Positions 53,336-64,000 are shown, counted from the first letter of the stretch. The stretch: DNA of 64,000 bases from Linanthus parryae (GCA_023055425.1 JALGPY010000007.1:14580001-14644000); one strand, 5' to 3'. Notes: generated by a model not told the origin, from the sequence alone. Translations and numbers: made by a program.

Positions 53336-55885
53336 ATGGCCGACGACCACCGCAACCACCACCATCACCACCGCCCCCAACGCCTCTCACTCCCATCACG
53401 CCCCACCACCACCACCACCACCACCACTCCCAGATCCTACCCTCTCTACCCTTACCCACCACCAACCCCCACCCCAACCCCCTCCAAACACCGCCTCAAC
53501 CACCGATCCTCCTCCAAGAGAACCTCCCTCTCCTTCCTCTTCATCCTCCTCTTCTCCCTCCGCTCCCTCTACTCCCTCCTCCCTTTCCTCAAATCCTCCC
53601 CTTCATCCTTCTCCATCTTCCCCTTCTCCTTCCTCGTCTCCCTCCTCTCCTTCCTCCTCACCCTCTCCTTCTCTCTCCTCCATTTCAAAAACCAACGCCA
53701 ACCCATTTTCTCTCTCAACTCCCTCTCCAAAACCCAGAAAGCACTCCTCGTTTACAAATCTGTCGTCCTCGCCGTCGTCTTTCTTCTCCGGTTCCAAGCC
53801 CTCCGCTACTGCGGCGCCGCCGCCATGATCCTCGCCGAGCTCTCCGGCAACGTCGCCGCCACGTTCCGCCGATCCGGTAATTTTTGTGGGTTTTTCGCGT
53901 TGTTTATTGGGTTGTTCTTGTTTTCAATCAGTTGGGACCGGATCGAGTGTTTTCCGTTCTCTGCAATCAATGTTCCCAAATTGGGGGTTTGGCCTATGTT
54001 GATCCCTAGTGAGAATTGTGTTAGGGTTTGGCCTATGTTGTTACCGTTTCTGTCTGGGTTTCTGGGTTGCTATGAAAGGGTATCAATGAATTGGGGGAGT
54101 ATTCGAGAACTGGGTTCGAAACGGGTTCGGTTGATTTCGCTGTTTTTCACTACAATTCTGCTCTTCATCCCTGCTGTTATTAGTATGTTCTTGTTTGAAG
54201 TGGAAGGAGATAGTATTTCTATTGGAAGCCTAGGTTGGCCTTTGGCGAACACTGTCTTGTTTGGGGTTCTTCTGAGTGAGAATTTCAGTGATGAGAGGCT
54301 GGGACAATCGAAAGATTTCCAAAAAGAGTTTGTTGTCACTTTGGTGTGTACTCTTCTCTTGGAACTCTTCTACTTTCCCGAGCTTTCGCTCTGGGGGTTG
54401 TTGATTTGTGGCATGCTGATCGGATTCGCTGTTAGGGTGTTGGATCCTGTGTATTCGAGCTACGTTGAATTAGGTTTGGAACCTTCGGAATCATTCACTG
54501 CCTCTATGATGAAGCCGATTCGCCATATTTTGAGCGAAAGGAAGTCGAGAAAGATTGCACTCTTTCTGTTGATCAACACGGGGTACATGGTTGTGGAATT
54601 CGTTGCGGGGTTTATGAGCAATAGTTTGGGGCTTATCTCGGATGCGTGTCACATGCTGTTTGATTGCGCGGCACTTGCGATTGGATTGTATGCTTCTTAT
54701 ATCTCCCGGCTTCCTGCGAATGGCCAATTTAACTACGGCCGTGGAAGATTTGAGGTCCTTTCTGGGTATGTTAATGCTGTTTTCTTGGTTCTGGTTGGTG
54801 CACTAATCGTGCTGGAGTCCTTTGAGAGGATATTGGATCCTCAGGAGATTTCTACAAGCAGTTTGTTGACAGTTTCCATTGGAGGGCTGCTTGTGAATGT
54901 GATCGGTTTGATCTTCTTTCACGAAGAACATCATCATGCTCATGGTGGAGGCGGATCGTGCTCACATGGTCATGCACATTCTCATAAACAGCACGACCAT
55001 CTTCACTCGCGTGATCATGATAACCTTAGTCATGAAGCTCATGTTGGCCATTCCCATGGTCAAGAAGACCATGACCATTGCCATCACTCGCATGATCATG
55101 GTGAGCACGGTCATAAAGCTCACAGTGGCAATTCGCACTGCCATGAACACCATGACCATGACCATAGCCATCACTCGCATGATGCTCATAGTGGTCATTC
55201 GCACAGCCATGAACACCATGATCATGACCATCATGAACATGAGAACTCGGACTGCAAGGAACACCATGTTAGCAAACATGATCATAGTGGGAGCGAATCA
55301 CACAGTCACGGTCACAGTCACAGTCATTGCTCGGAGATTGAAATTCATACCTCTTTGGTATCTGATGGTTTGGAACAGAAGAAGAAGCTGCTACCTGATG
55401 GGGAAGAAGAACACGAGCATCACCACCACAAGCACAGCCACATTGACCACAACATGGAAGGGATTTTCCTCCACGTACTGGCGGATACCATGGGAAGTGT
55501 GGGGGTTGTGGTTTCAACTCTCCTAATCAAGTACAAAGGATGGGTTGTTGCTGACCCTGCTTGCTCGATATTTATCTCTGTTTTGATTGTTTTATCTGTT
55601 ATCCCTCTGCTCAGAAACTCAGCTGCAATCTTGCTCCAAAGAGTCCCTAAAGCTCACGAGCAAGACCTGAAGAAGGCTGTGAAAGATGTTATGAAGATAA
55701 AAGGTGTCCGTGGCATTCAAAGCTTTCATGTTTGGAGTTTGACAAACACAGATGTAGTAGGCACTCTTCATCTTCATGTATCGACAGAGATTGAAAAGGA
55801 ATCTGCTAAGGCAAGCGTTTCGCGGATACTGCACAATGCTGGAATCAAGGATTTGACTATCCAAGTGGAATGTCTCAGAAGCTAG
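53336..55885 (+). CDS. MTP12: MTP12-like cation diffusion facilitator (zinc transporter), intronless
   Basis: 849 residues from ATG 53336. Upstream in-frame codons lack an ATG, and MADDHRN begins a His-rich N-terminus as in the family. Large ZnT5-type members of the cation diffusion facilitator family work in the early secretory pathway; Arabidopsis MTP12 pairs with MTP5 to load zinc in the Golgi. The first ~400 residues hold extra membrane helices. The CDF core then begins at KIALFLLINTGYMVVEF. Zinc-site motifs HxxxD are HMLFD (439-443) and HVLAD (713-717). A very long His/Asp loop (about residues 529-705, >60 His) lies between helices IV and V. The C-terminal cytoplasmic domain has GIQSFHVWSLTN. 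The early part has Pro/Thr homopolymer-like runs. The symbol rests on overall architecture, not a tree. Confidence 0.9.
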   Translation: MADDHRNHHHHHRPQRLSLPSRPTTTTTTTTPRSYPLYPYPPPTPTPTPSKHRLNHRSSSKRTSLSFLFILLFSLRSLYSLLPFLKSSPSSFSIFPFSFLVSLLSFLLTLSFSLLHFKNQRQPIFSLNSLSKTQKALLVYKSVVLAVVFLLRFQALRYCGAAAMILAELSGNVAATFRRSGNFCGFFALFIGLFLFSISWDRIECFPFSAINVPKLGVWPMLIPSENCVRVWPMLLPFLSGFLGCYERVSMNWGSIRELGSKRVRLISLFFTTILLFIPAVISMFLFEVEGDSISIGSLGWPLANTVLFGVLLSENFSDERLGQSKDFQKEFVVTLVCTLLLELFYFPELSLWGLLICGMLIGFAVRVLDPVYSSYVELGLEPSESFTASMMKPIRHILSERKSRKIALFLLINTGYMVVEFVAGFMSNSLGLISDACHMLFDCAALAIGLYASYISRLPANGQFNYGRGRFEVLSGYVNAVFLVLVGALIVLESFERILDPQEISTSSLLTVSIGGLLVNVIGLIFFHEEHHHAHGGGGSCSHGHAHSHKQHDHLHSRDHDNLSHEAHVGHSHGQEDHDHCHHSHDHGEHGHKAHSGNSHCHEHHDHDHSHHSHDAHSGHSHSHEHHDHDHHEHENSDCKEHHVSKHDHSGSESHSHGHSHSHCSEIEIHTSLVSDGLEQKKKLLPDGEEEHEHHHHKHSHIDHNMEGIFLHVLADTMGSVGVVVSTLLIKYKGWVVADPACSIFISVLIVLSVIPLLRNSAAILLQRVPKAHEQDLKKAVKDVMKIKGVRGIQSFHVWSLTNTDVVGTLHLHVSTEIEKESAKASVSRILHNAGIKDLTIQVECLRS

Positions 55886-56738
55886 TTAAGTGCTAAGAAA
55901 CAGGATTTATAGGTCATCACAGTGTTTATCTTTGTTGACAAGCTTGTTTAGAGACTGGAGTAGCATGAAGTAAACTGTATTATTACTTTAGACAGAGTAA
56001 AGAAAATGAAAAACATATATAGCAACACATGAAGTTATATAATCAATACTCTTTCATCTCTATTTGTTCGTAACTTTTGCATTGTGCTCTTGATGTTTTG
56101 CTATTGAATCTTGCAATTTGATCAATGCAGAGTGCAGAGAGCTAGACACCTCGTGCAGCTTGGGTGGAGCAGAAACATCAAAGCAAGCTTTGAAAATGCC
56201 ATCGTATTTCTCTCTATCTGCATTGCAGCCCATAGTCATACAGTAAATCAAGTAGGGAGATGTAAGAGGCGACTTTCTAATGTTTTGTTGTTAGATAGGT
56301 GAGGCCAGTGTTTAAACCTCCTAACATTAATCAAGTAGGGAGATGTTATGCTGTTTTGTGGGGGTTTATGCTTATTCTCTGAGGTAATCTCTTGGCTAAC
56401 CAAGCCCGAGTAGGGAGATGCTACAGTGTTTTGTGGGGGTTTAGGGTTTGTTCTCTTATTAAATTTGGCTAACCAAGCTCGAGCACGCTAAAACTCGTCT
56501 CGGATACATGTTTGCGTTTTGGCTTCAGTTTGAGGGCTTATAATCCTAGTATTAATAGTGATGCTATTGATAATACTCGGATTGATAATGTTTTGTGGCA
56601 TAACATTGTAATTGGAGCTGTGTTGATCTATAGTAACATACAAGCAGTATCCATTTGAAGGAACATGACAAAAGAGATAAAATGAGAGAGAGGAAGGTCA
56701 AATGTGTAATTTCTCACATTCATTTTTATCATATTGTG
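55886..56738. other. 3'UTR of the MTP12-like gene and downstream spacer
   Basis: The 3'UTR probably ends before about 56040. A minus frame at 56060-56251 (63 residues, with PPKLHEVSSSLHSALIKLQDS) looks protein-like but I cannot name it, and no neighbouring exon is seen. From about 56310 to 56460 the phrase AAGTAGGGAGATG-x-TAC/TG-x-TGTTTTGTGGGGGTTTA occurs twice. Confidence 0.35.
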
Positions 56739-56740
56739 TA

Positions 56741-56998
56741 CCACTCCGTTTCTTCTCTTTAGCCCTACTTTGACTTTTTAACTCGTATCTGGGTCACTTT
56801 GATCGGGTGATTTGGACAGCAAAACGATTCGGTTTTTTAATAATTTTTTCACTGTGTTATAATGCAACTATTACTCTACAACACCATGAAAAAATTATCA
56901 AAAAATTTCATCATTTCGATAGCCAAATCACCGGATCAAAGTGACCCAGTGAATAGTGGTAAAAGTCAGAATAGGGCTAAAGAGAAGAAACAGAGTGG
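56741..56998. mobile_element. Stowaway-type MITE (258 bp)
   Basis: Ends CCACTCCGTTTCTTCTCTTTAG and CTAAAGAGAAGAAACAGAGTGG, an almost perfect inverted repeat, with TA on both sides. Internal hairpin arms GGGTCACTTTGATCGGGTGATTTGG and CAAATCACCGGATCAAAGTGACC. Confidence 0.85.
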
Positions 56999-57289
56999 TA
57001 TGTTATACCAAACATTCTTGCACTATTCGGCAGGAATGACAACGAATCAGATTGGATCAACCTATATATAATTTTAGTCTTGAGGTGTTCGGATCGGGTA
57101 ATCCATCGGATCATAGCTAAATCGGATTGGATCGGACTCCACATATCACATACCGATGATCCATAATGTCTATTTGTAAACGGACCGGATCAGATCTGCT
57201 TTATTAGGATCGGATCATGGCAGATACCTTATTGGATTGGATTGGATCCGATTGCCATTTCTGCTGTTCGGCCTTGTGAATGTTACATA

Positions 57290-57518
57290 CTCTCTCCGTT
57301 CCCCCAAGTTCTTCAAAAAATATTCGGGTATAATTTGGGCCTAGCGATTTGATTAACAAAACAAATCGAAAATTAGATAATTTTGTGTGGTATTGTATAG
57401 CAGAGTTTACTCTACGACACCATAAGAAGATTAACAAATTATTGCATCATTTTGCTAACCAAATTGATAGACCCAAATGATACCTAATTTTTTGAAGAAG
57501 CCCGAGGAACGGAGGGAG
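57290..57518. mobile_element. Stowaway MITE with canonical CTCCCTCCGT end (229 bp)
   Basis: Left CTCTCTCCGTTCCCCCAAGTTCTTC and right GAAGAAGCCCGAGGAACGGAGGGAG, with TA duplicated on each side. It is a different subfamily from the four 258 bp copies. Confidence 0.85.
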
Positions 57519-57599
57519 TAAACAGTAATCCAGAAGAGACAATCATGCCCTCAGGGGTGTTTCAAATAACTCTTGGAAGTGATGAGGGGTTTTCCGGAA

Positions 57600-57746
57600 A
57601 TTTAATCCGAGCTATATACTGAGAGATGTAACCCTGTTCCCAAACAGACACCGCTTCGAGGTCTTTCGTCTCTTACAAGCTCCGAAAACCTTCGTCAAGA
57701 AATCGTCTCTGTTTTCATCTCCGAACGTGCCCAGACTTCATCACAG
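57600..57746 (+). other. Probable 5'UTR exon of SEC13
   Basis: A CT-rich leader (TTTCGTCTCTTACAAGCTCC, GTCTCTGTTTTCATCTCC) ends at a CAG/GTAACA donor (57746/57747). The next good acceptor before the SEC13 start codon is TTATCCTGTAG at 62241-62251. Plant SEC13 genes are known to have an uninterrupted coding exon with a 5'UTR intron. Transcript data would be needed to prove this exon. Confidence 0.45.
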
Positions 57747-60700
57747 GTAACAATCAGACCTACTCATGCATACATATAATAGATACATGATCTGTGTATA
57801 CGCCGTTTCGTTCCCTCTTCGTCTTCTACGCATAGATTTTGAATGTTATCGGAGACTTATTGTCTGAATTATACATATCTGGCATTCTCTGGATCTCGCC
57901 GGAGAGTTAGATCTGATCGGAAACTCACCTCTGTGTAGTGATCCTGATTAATCGGTTGTTGAACGCGTTATTGGTTTTTTTGAATGGATATTTTGACCCA
58001 GACGAGTTTCTGATTTTTTGAATGGATATTTTAGTGTTGAAAATCTTCCATCTTTCAATTCAGTGTATTTTGCATCAAACAGTGTTGACTGTGAATGTAG
58101 ACTATAGCAACCTAGCCCTTTTTGCAATGACATTAGGATATTGATTTGGGGTTTTCCATGACATTAGGATATTGATTTGGTGCAAATGAAGGAAAGGTTG
58201 TCCAAGTCCATACTAGTATTTTCTACTACTAATTGTTATCTGGTTAGACCTTGCCTGACAAGAGAACTGCATAATGAAGCTCGTCAAGTTTACAAGGTCC
58301 TCTAGTTTGGAGTGAATTTGCTTTTGGAGATGGATATGGGAAGTGAATCTTTGCCGTAATGTTACCTAGAACACTGATTTCCTGTTGCGCGAAGGGAAAT
58401 TGATTGCAGAATGCTGCCCTATGTGGGATTCGGGGCAAGGGGGTATCAGATATGCTTTTTTGGGGATGGTTTGGTAGGATTGACACATATTTTGTTCTGA
58501 ATTTAATGAACATAAGACGGCCCCTTCTACACATTGTGTCACGTTTCACTTGTGGCCAGTCCTAAGATAACAAATAATACAAACTTAGAGCAATTGCTTT
58601 AAACCCAAATTCCGAGTTATCGAACGCAAGTTTACTATGTTTCTATACATGTGATCCAATCTGCTTTTCACCAGGGCATGAGAAAATTGTAGAATTTGTG
58701 TCTTTGCATGAAGTGTTTGGCCAATCTCTTCTCTAAATGAACTTGTTAACCTTATCTAATAATGCCCTTCCACACCATCACAGACGAGGATAGGGACAGG
58801 AACAGAATTCATGTCCCTATCGCTACCTTCAGCTCTTCTCTTAGGGAGATCTGAAATTATGGAATGGGAAAGTCAAAACTTCAAATTTCTCATCGTCCTG
58901 AAATCTTTTGTATCTGAATATCTCTATTTTTTTGGTTTCTGTTAGCAAATAACAAATCCGAGGCCCTTTATATGTATAAGTGTAAACTTGAAATTTAGAA
59001 ATTACATCAGAAGTCTACCATACTCCAATTGGGAAAGGCTACGAGGACAAGCAGAACTAAGCTAGCTGAATTTGAGGGTACATCACAAAAATACTAGTCC
59101 AAAGCACAATCTGAACAGTTCAGTCCTGCCTCTGATTACCTGAGTCCTTGCAACAGTCGCTCGAGAATTGTTGAGTCAGCTACCACTTCCGAATGAGCAA
59201 TATCGCAAGCATTTTGTCCATCCCTCCCAAATGTTTTTCTCCGCCGACAATATGTATTAATACATTTCATCCAATCTGTAAGAGCAAAATCTGTATGAGC
59301 AAGTGAACTGGACTGTCCAGAGGTGATGTCTAATGCTGCCTTTTCTGAGTAATAATTTCATCAGAATGATAGTGGACGTAGAAACTGTTTTCTTTCTCAT
59401 AATCAACATCAGTAAGGCAGGGGTGTCAAGATTTGAGCCATGAGGTATACCAAATTCTGAGATACATCAAGAACTCGCCTTTGCCGAATGATCGGTGGCA
59501 CCAACTTCACATACCTCGAAATTTCTCAGGACTACTATGCCAATTTTCAGAATTGAGACCAAACCCCAAGATTGAGGACAATGAAATTAGATTAATAATT
59601 TATCTAAATTGAAAGAAACTGCACTCCCTATGCAGATAAATTCCAAATCTATTTCATACCTGGAGAAAGCTCAACCCTAATTGTTTGACTGAAGTTGTGA
59701 AGAGACATCTTTTTCACTCACCCATTAGAAATCCTGGTGGAGTGGAGGCCGGTTTGTTGAATTGCCAAAACAGAAATATTCAACAAGGATCTTTAAAAAC
59801 AGAATAGGGAGTCATTTTTGCTAGAAACCTCGTCTGGACAATTGATTGAACGATGAATTCCTGAACCCTGAGAAGAGGTATGTAGCAGGAACTTGCCAAA
59901 ATAGGGGCCCATCTGTGTCAGACACGGGGGGACAGTCGTACGACACTTGAAATAGATGTTATACATTCCAACTGTCGTGTCCGAGTATTTTCGAGAATTT
60001 TACTAGACTGGACACTTGGGGGATTGAATGAGACACGGCAGTCGCCCCTTTGTGTTTATTAGACTTTCACAAGGGGCTTTTTATGAAATAGTATATCTTC
60101 AAAATTAGGCTAAAGGTGAATACAATATACATGATTAATTGGGGGCTTGCTCAATATATGACAAGGCTGCCCTTTTGAACAAAATGTTCATTCAAGGTTT
60201 TAAGTTCTCACATGTGACAACTTCAAGGGTTTTCACAGACACAACTTGTCAAACTCGAACCTACGGAAGCCAACCCTCTTTTTCGTCTCACTTTTCTTCT
60301 TGATCTATGCTTTTCTGTGATATTTTACCTTATAATATTAAAGAAGCTGGAATCAATTTTTGTATCTATTTGTATAAAAATTCAAATGTATCTATATATC
60401 TATGCTTTTCTATATATAAACTATAATGTTGATGTATCCCTGACGTGTCCACATTGTCATTTTCTTAGAAAATGTCGTCATTTCTTATCCGACACCCGTT
60501 TCCGCATCCGTGCTTCTTAGGGTATGGAGTATCGGCATTGCTAGAGAAGAGGGATCATCGCTGAGTGATTTGAGGAGAAATTCGGAGAGAGTAAGAACTG
60601 ATAGTGAGTCTGCTCTCTGATGGCCGAATTAGGGGTTGACCAAAACATGTAAGAACTGATGAGATTGTATTTTTCAGAAATTACCAAAATTCCATTGGAT

Positions 60701-62251
60701 TTGAAAATATGGTCCCCTCGTAACTTTGCGGCTCTAGGCAAACAAATTGAGTGGCTGAATGGTTAAGCCGGCCCGGGGTAAAACACTACTTTCTGTAGCT
60801 CTTGGCGTAATGGAAGCGTGGTGGCAGTCCGGCGTGAGCTTTTGGAATTAACCATCATGAAAAGTCTTAGTTGGGATGAATCTATAAAACTCAAATGCCC
60901 AAGCAGTGATCGATGCACCATTCTTCATATGGATACTGCAATCTTTTGTTTTGTTCTTCGTTATGTGGGACAAATTTACAACGTTTAGATGACCACTAAA
61001 GCTTGGGAGATGAGAATTATTGTAGAAAGATTTGGAGGGGAGGGCGGGAGAGTATTTTGTTTAGGGATGCTGTAGAATAATTGCGTATACATAGACCACT
61101 AAGGCTTCTCCCAGCTTTTTCCATGAAATATGGTTGACTATGTTCATTATACTAGATGATTTGGTAGGTGATTTTCGCAAAATTTTATAAGTAGCCTTTG
61201 ACTGAGTTTAGTCAGGTCTTGAGACGAGTTCTGCTACACAATTGAGTTAAATTATTACTAACATGTAAAGACCTTACACTGCATCAATTGACATCTTTCG
61301 GTGGTAGCATGGTTTCTAAGGAACAGGTATAGTTGTATGAGATTGTCGATACTGGTGAGTGTGTTATATTCATTAGGATGAGTACTGTAAGCACACTTCC
61401 TTTATATCCTTCCTTTTTGTTCCAAGATGGTAATGTCAGCAACCAGAAGCAGTCAGTAAACTCTTCTTTTTGTTAATGGATTCATTGGGAGAAACATGCA
61501 AATGAAAAAACACGAAATATCTGAATGAACTTGGCTTACATCGGAAAAAATATGGAGGCGTTCACAAAATTCTTTCAGGAACAATCTAATGTGTTCAAGC
61601 AATCTGGAATGCCTACTCTCGCAGTACTGATTTCCGTTGATTGCAGTTGTCTGCCTTTATGTCATGCCCGCCAAACTGAAATGATCCACTTCAGATGTTT
61701 GTTACACGGGGTAGAAATGACTCAACATGTTTCAAATGTATTGGGAATAACATAATAATAGCATATAGCATTGGTAGAAACCTGATTGTAGCAGTTTTAG
61801 GTGTGGACAAACTGTTTGAGGTGGTTCTTCCGATGCATGTGCCTCATAATGCGTGTGAAAGAAACCTAACTTGGCCTAGCTTTCGATGATTATGAACCTG
61901 ATAGTAGCAGTTTTAGGTGTGGACATAGGTTTAGCCGTTTAGGTAATTCGTCGTGGGCATGGTAGACAGATGATGTTTGCATAAGAAAATTTAGCTGGAC
62001 TTTGGGGTGTTAAAAGATCGACGTGAACACGTGTACCGCTCATAAGCAATGATTAATTCTGTTTGCATGTCTCACCAGATTAATGGGTTGTGTAGTTTCT
62101 TCTGAGTAGTCATAGTTTCACCAGATTAATGACTCGCAGGTGATATTTCATTTATTTTGGTTGGTTGCTCTTCAATCAAACCATTGTACTTCTTTGTTTT
62201 AGTAACTATCTGAAGTATCTAATGTCATTTATCTCTTTGATTATCCTGTAG
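57747..62251 (+). other. Putative long 5'UTR intron of SEC13; no gene seen except an orphan fragment
   Basis: 4.5 kb of mostly AT-rich sequence. Plus frames 60317-60520, 61525-61755 and 61695-61889 and minus frame 58244-58549 lack known domains. GATATTGATTTGG/ACATTAGGATATTGATTTGG is duplicated at about 58130-58180. GTAGCAGTTTTAGGTGTGGACA occurs twice (61788 and 61903). Confidence 0.4.
59136..59357 (-). pseudogene. Orphan coding fragment, minus strand, identity unknown
   Basis: A 73-codon open stretch without an N-terminal start reads like a protein C-terminus: DFALTDWMKCINTYCRRRK, GRDGQNACDIAHSE, ILERLLQGLR, then TAA. Composition and the final stop are gene-like. A possible upstream piece in another frame (DVDYEKENSFYVHYHSDE, 59360-59420) suggests frameshift decay. 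I recognise no family. It may be a pseudogene fragment or a last exon of an unannotated minus-strand gene. Confidence 0.4.
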
Positions 62252-62330
62252 TTTGGGAGGTAATATAGAGCTGCAAGCTAGTGAGCAAGGACAAGAAGCC
62301 TTTGTCACAAGGACAAGAAACTGAACGAAA

Positions 62331-63239
62331 ATGCCTAGCCAGAAGGTTGAAACTGGTCACAATGACGTAGTTCATGATGTGGCCATGGATTACTTTGGAA
62401 AGCGAATGGCAACTGCTTCATCCGATACAACCATCAAAATCATTGGCGTGGGCAACAATAACACCTCACAACACCTTGCAACGTTGAGCGGACACCAAGG
62501 GCCTGTTTGGCAGGTTGCTTGGGCTCACCCCAAGTTTGGAACAATGCTTGCTTCCTGTTCGTATGATGGTAGTGTAATCATTTGGAAAGAAGGTAGTAAT
62601 CAAAATGAGTGGTTGGAATCTCACGCTTTCAAAGACCATCAATCATCTGTGAATTCAATTGCCTGGGCTCCTCATGAGCTTGGCCTCTGCTTAGCTTGTG
62701 GGTCATCTGATGGTAACATCTCAGTTTTCACAGCCAGATCTGACGGGGGCTGGGACACCACCAGGATAGACCAAGCCCATCCTCTTGGAGTCACCTCCGT
62801 CTCCTGGGCCCCTGCAATGGCACCTGGAGCCTTAGTTGGATCAGGAACCCTAGACCCCGTACAGAAGCTCGCTTCTGGTGGGTGTGATAATACGGTGAAG
62901 ATCTGGAAGCTGTATAATGGGACTTGGAAGATGGACTGCTTCCCGGCTTTGCATAAGCATTCTGATTGGGTCAGGGATGTGTCCTGGGCACCCAACTTGG
63001 GGCTTCCCAAGACCACGATTGCGAGCGCTTCTCAGGATGGGACAGTGGTTATATGGACGGTTGGAAAAGAGGGTGACCAATGGGAAGGCAAAGTCCTGAA
63101 AGATTTTAAGACCCCTGTTTGGAGGGTTTCGTGGTCACTGACTGGGAACCTGTTGGCTGTATCTTCTGGGGAGAACACTGTTACATTGTGGAAAGAAGCA
63201 GTGGATGGAGAATGGCAACAGGTGACTACAGTCGATTGA
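62331..63239 (+). CDS. SEC13: SEC13, COPII coat and nuclear pore WD40 protein
   Basis: 302 residues in a single coding exon. SEC13 forms the outer COPII cage with SEC31 at the endoplasmic reticulum and is also a subunit of the Nup107-160 nuclear pore complex. Six WD40 blades are visible: MDYFGKRMATASSDTTIKI, LSGHQGPVWQVAWAHPKFG with SCSYDGSVIIW, HQSSVNSIAWAPHELG with GSSDGNIS, HPLGVTSVSWAPA with LASGGCDNTVKIW, HSDWVRDVSWAPN with SASQDGTVVIW, and FKTPVWRVSWSLTGN with ENTVTLW. The start MPSQKVETGH matches the family N-terminus. Length is as usual. The 5'UTR probably comes from a distant exon (see 57600-57746). Confidence 0.96.
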   Translation: MPSQKVETGHNDVVHDVAMDYFGKRMATASSDTTIKIIGVGNNNTSQHLATLSGHQGPVWQVAWAHPKFGTMLASCSYDGSVIIWKEGSNQNEWLESHAFKDHQSSVNSIAWAPHELGLCLACGSSDGNISVFTARSDGGWDTTRIDQAHPLGVTSVSWAPAMAPGALVGSGTLDPVQKLASGGCDNTVKIWKLYNGTWKMDCFPALHKHSDWVRDVSWAPNLGLPKTTIASASQDGTVVIWTVGKEGDQWEGKVLKDFKTPVWRVSWSLTGNLLAVSSGENTVTLWKEAVDGEWQQVTTVD

Positions 63240-63640
63240 TCAGGTTTCCATCTCTTTCTGCTCTGTTGACTTTGTTATCTAGTTTACTACAATGAACCTT
63301 CATTTTGCAAAATTTTGTTTGTATGGTGTAAAGCTGATTTTTATCAGCTGAAGTTGGCGGTGAAGATAAAAGTAGTAACGGTTCCTGTCATGGGCAGCTG
63401 TTACTGGTTGAAGTTCTTGAGTAGATTTGGTCTTTGTTTCGCTATGCGGGTTGTCGTTTTGAATGATGTAGATACTGAGAAATGTTCAATATGTGACTTT
63501 ATTTCTGGAATGTGGATTATTTAGTCTGCTGCCCAACATTGGTGAATCCATGAGCAGTAGAAGAAGCTTCTGGTTTTCTTTTTCTGGTTGTTGCCTAAAT
63601 GCAGGATTGTCTTTAGTCTGGTAGAGACAGTTGTCAAAAC
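63240..63640 (+). other. 3'UTR and downstream region of SEC13
   Basis: No further gene. The plus frame 63315-63524 is UTR sequence. Confidence 0.4.
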
Positions 63641-63649
63641 CAAGGTTGT

Positions 63650-63815
63650 CAAACCCGCGGGTTGACTCGCGGGTTTAACGAGTTTACGAGTCTACATGGG
63701 CGATCGGGTTGACCCACTCAAAAACCCGGCGGCTGACAAACCCGCAGCAAACCCGTGCAAACCCGTCAAACCCGTAGACCCGCGAGTTGACCCGCGGGTT
63801 TACCGTGTCCACTCA
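63650..63815. repeat. CCCGCGGGTT-rich inverted repeat block
   Basis: AAACCCGCGGGTTGACTCGC near 63650 is mirrored by GCGAGTTGACCCGCGGGTTT near 63783-63802, and between them AAACCCG recurs six times. CG content is far above the surroundings. It may be a terminus of a transposon that continues past the window edge. Confidence 0.5.
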
Positions 63816-64000
63816 TTGTGAAAATTGTGTAAATTTATTAGGTTTTAGATCTTTTAGTACACAAAATAATGGGTTAGATAGTCTCCCAACTTCAAACAAT
63901 GGTGAACCATTGGAATTATCCCAAGATTAACAGATGACTTATAACGACTAATATCCAATCAACCACACCGATGACTGTGTAAATATCAAACGGACCACAC

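Noticed and set aside
54936..55526. 196-codon frame rich in Met and Ile
   Set aside because: It is a shifted-frame shadow of the His-rich loop of the MTP12-like gene.
60743..60780. TGGCTGAATGGTTAAGCCGG, resembling a tRNA D-arm
   Set aside because: No anticodon stem, T-arm (GGTTC) or acceptor pairing follows at the proper distance, and no TSD was found.

Overview
The window is nuclear DNA of a flowering plant, most likely a eudicot. Support comes from intron-bearing and intronless plant genes (matrix metalloproteinase, mitoribosomal mL53, NPF transporter, MTP12-type zinc transporter, SEC13), a tRNA-Asp-primed Athila-like LTR element, a large Ty3/gypsy element with plant Tat-like traits, Stowaway and Mutator-type MITEs, small Helitrons, an Au-type SINE and plant LINEs. 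Species cannot be read from the sequence. Every family call here is by eye, without a database search.

Layout. 1-9685: Athila-like LTR retrotransposon sequence: a plus-oriented LTR piece, a remnant of a minus-oriented element, and an almost complete minus-oriented element (LTRs 2088-3743 and 8042-9685) without a recognisable pol. 9686-10950: no gene seen. 10967-13974: an RT-less, poly(A)-tailed retroelement with a 16 bp target-site duplication (TSD). 13991-16100: a Mutator-type MITE, a hairpin-rich poly(A) block and an imperfect promoter duplication. 16168-17109: intronless matrix metalloproteinase. 18118-33056: a LINE relic split by a 13.2 kb LTR element (18832-32010, TSD CCTGA). 33163-33260: tiny tRNA-derived SINE. 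33540-38020: mL53 gene, with a LINE fossil in its last intron. 38324-40999 (minus): NPF transporter. 42564-46640: MITEs, Helitron, SINE and tandem duplications. 46841-52300: two minus-strand LINE fragments; the second is interrupted by a second copy of the RT-less retroelement family. 53336-55885: intronless MTP12-like gene. 57600-63239: SEC13 with a long 5'UTR intron.

Most notable points. (1) The 13.2 kb element has lost RNase H and most of integrase, but its LTRs differ at only one position that I can see. On the opposite strand it carries a six-exon, 969-codon reading frame in which every splice junction keeps frame, with its own TATA-like box and a 5'UTR splice acceptor. A tandem array with a 166 bp higher-order period separates this antisense gene from pol. 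(2) The retroelements at 10967-13974 and 49912-52158 lack reverse transcriptase, end in poly(A) and have long TSDs. They encode the same otherwise unrecognised protein segment, which contains a Y-x4-L-hydrophobic motif of the kind that binds eIF4E. This looks like a non-autonomous retroelement family with its own protein.

The host genes are unrelated housekeeping or transport genes and show no operon-like logic. Their introns and flanks are where the small transposons have accumulated.
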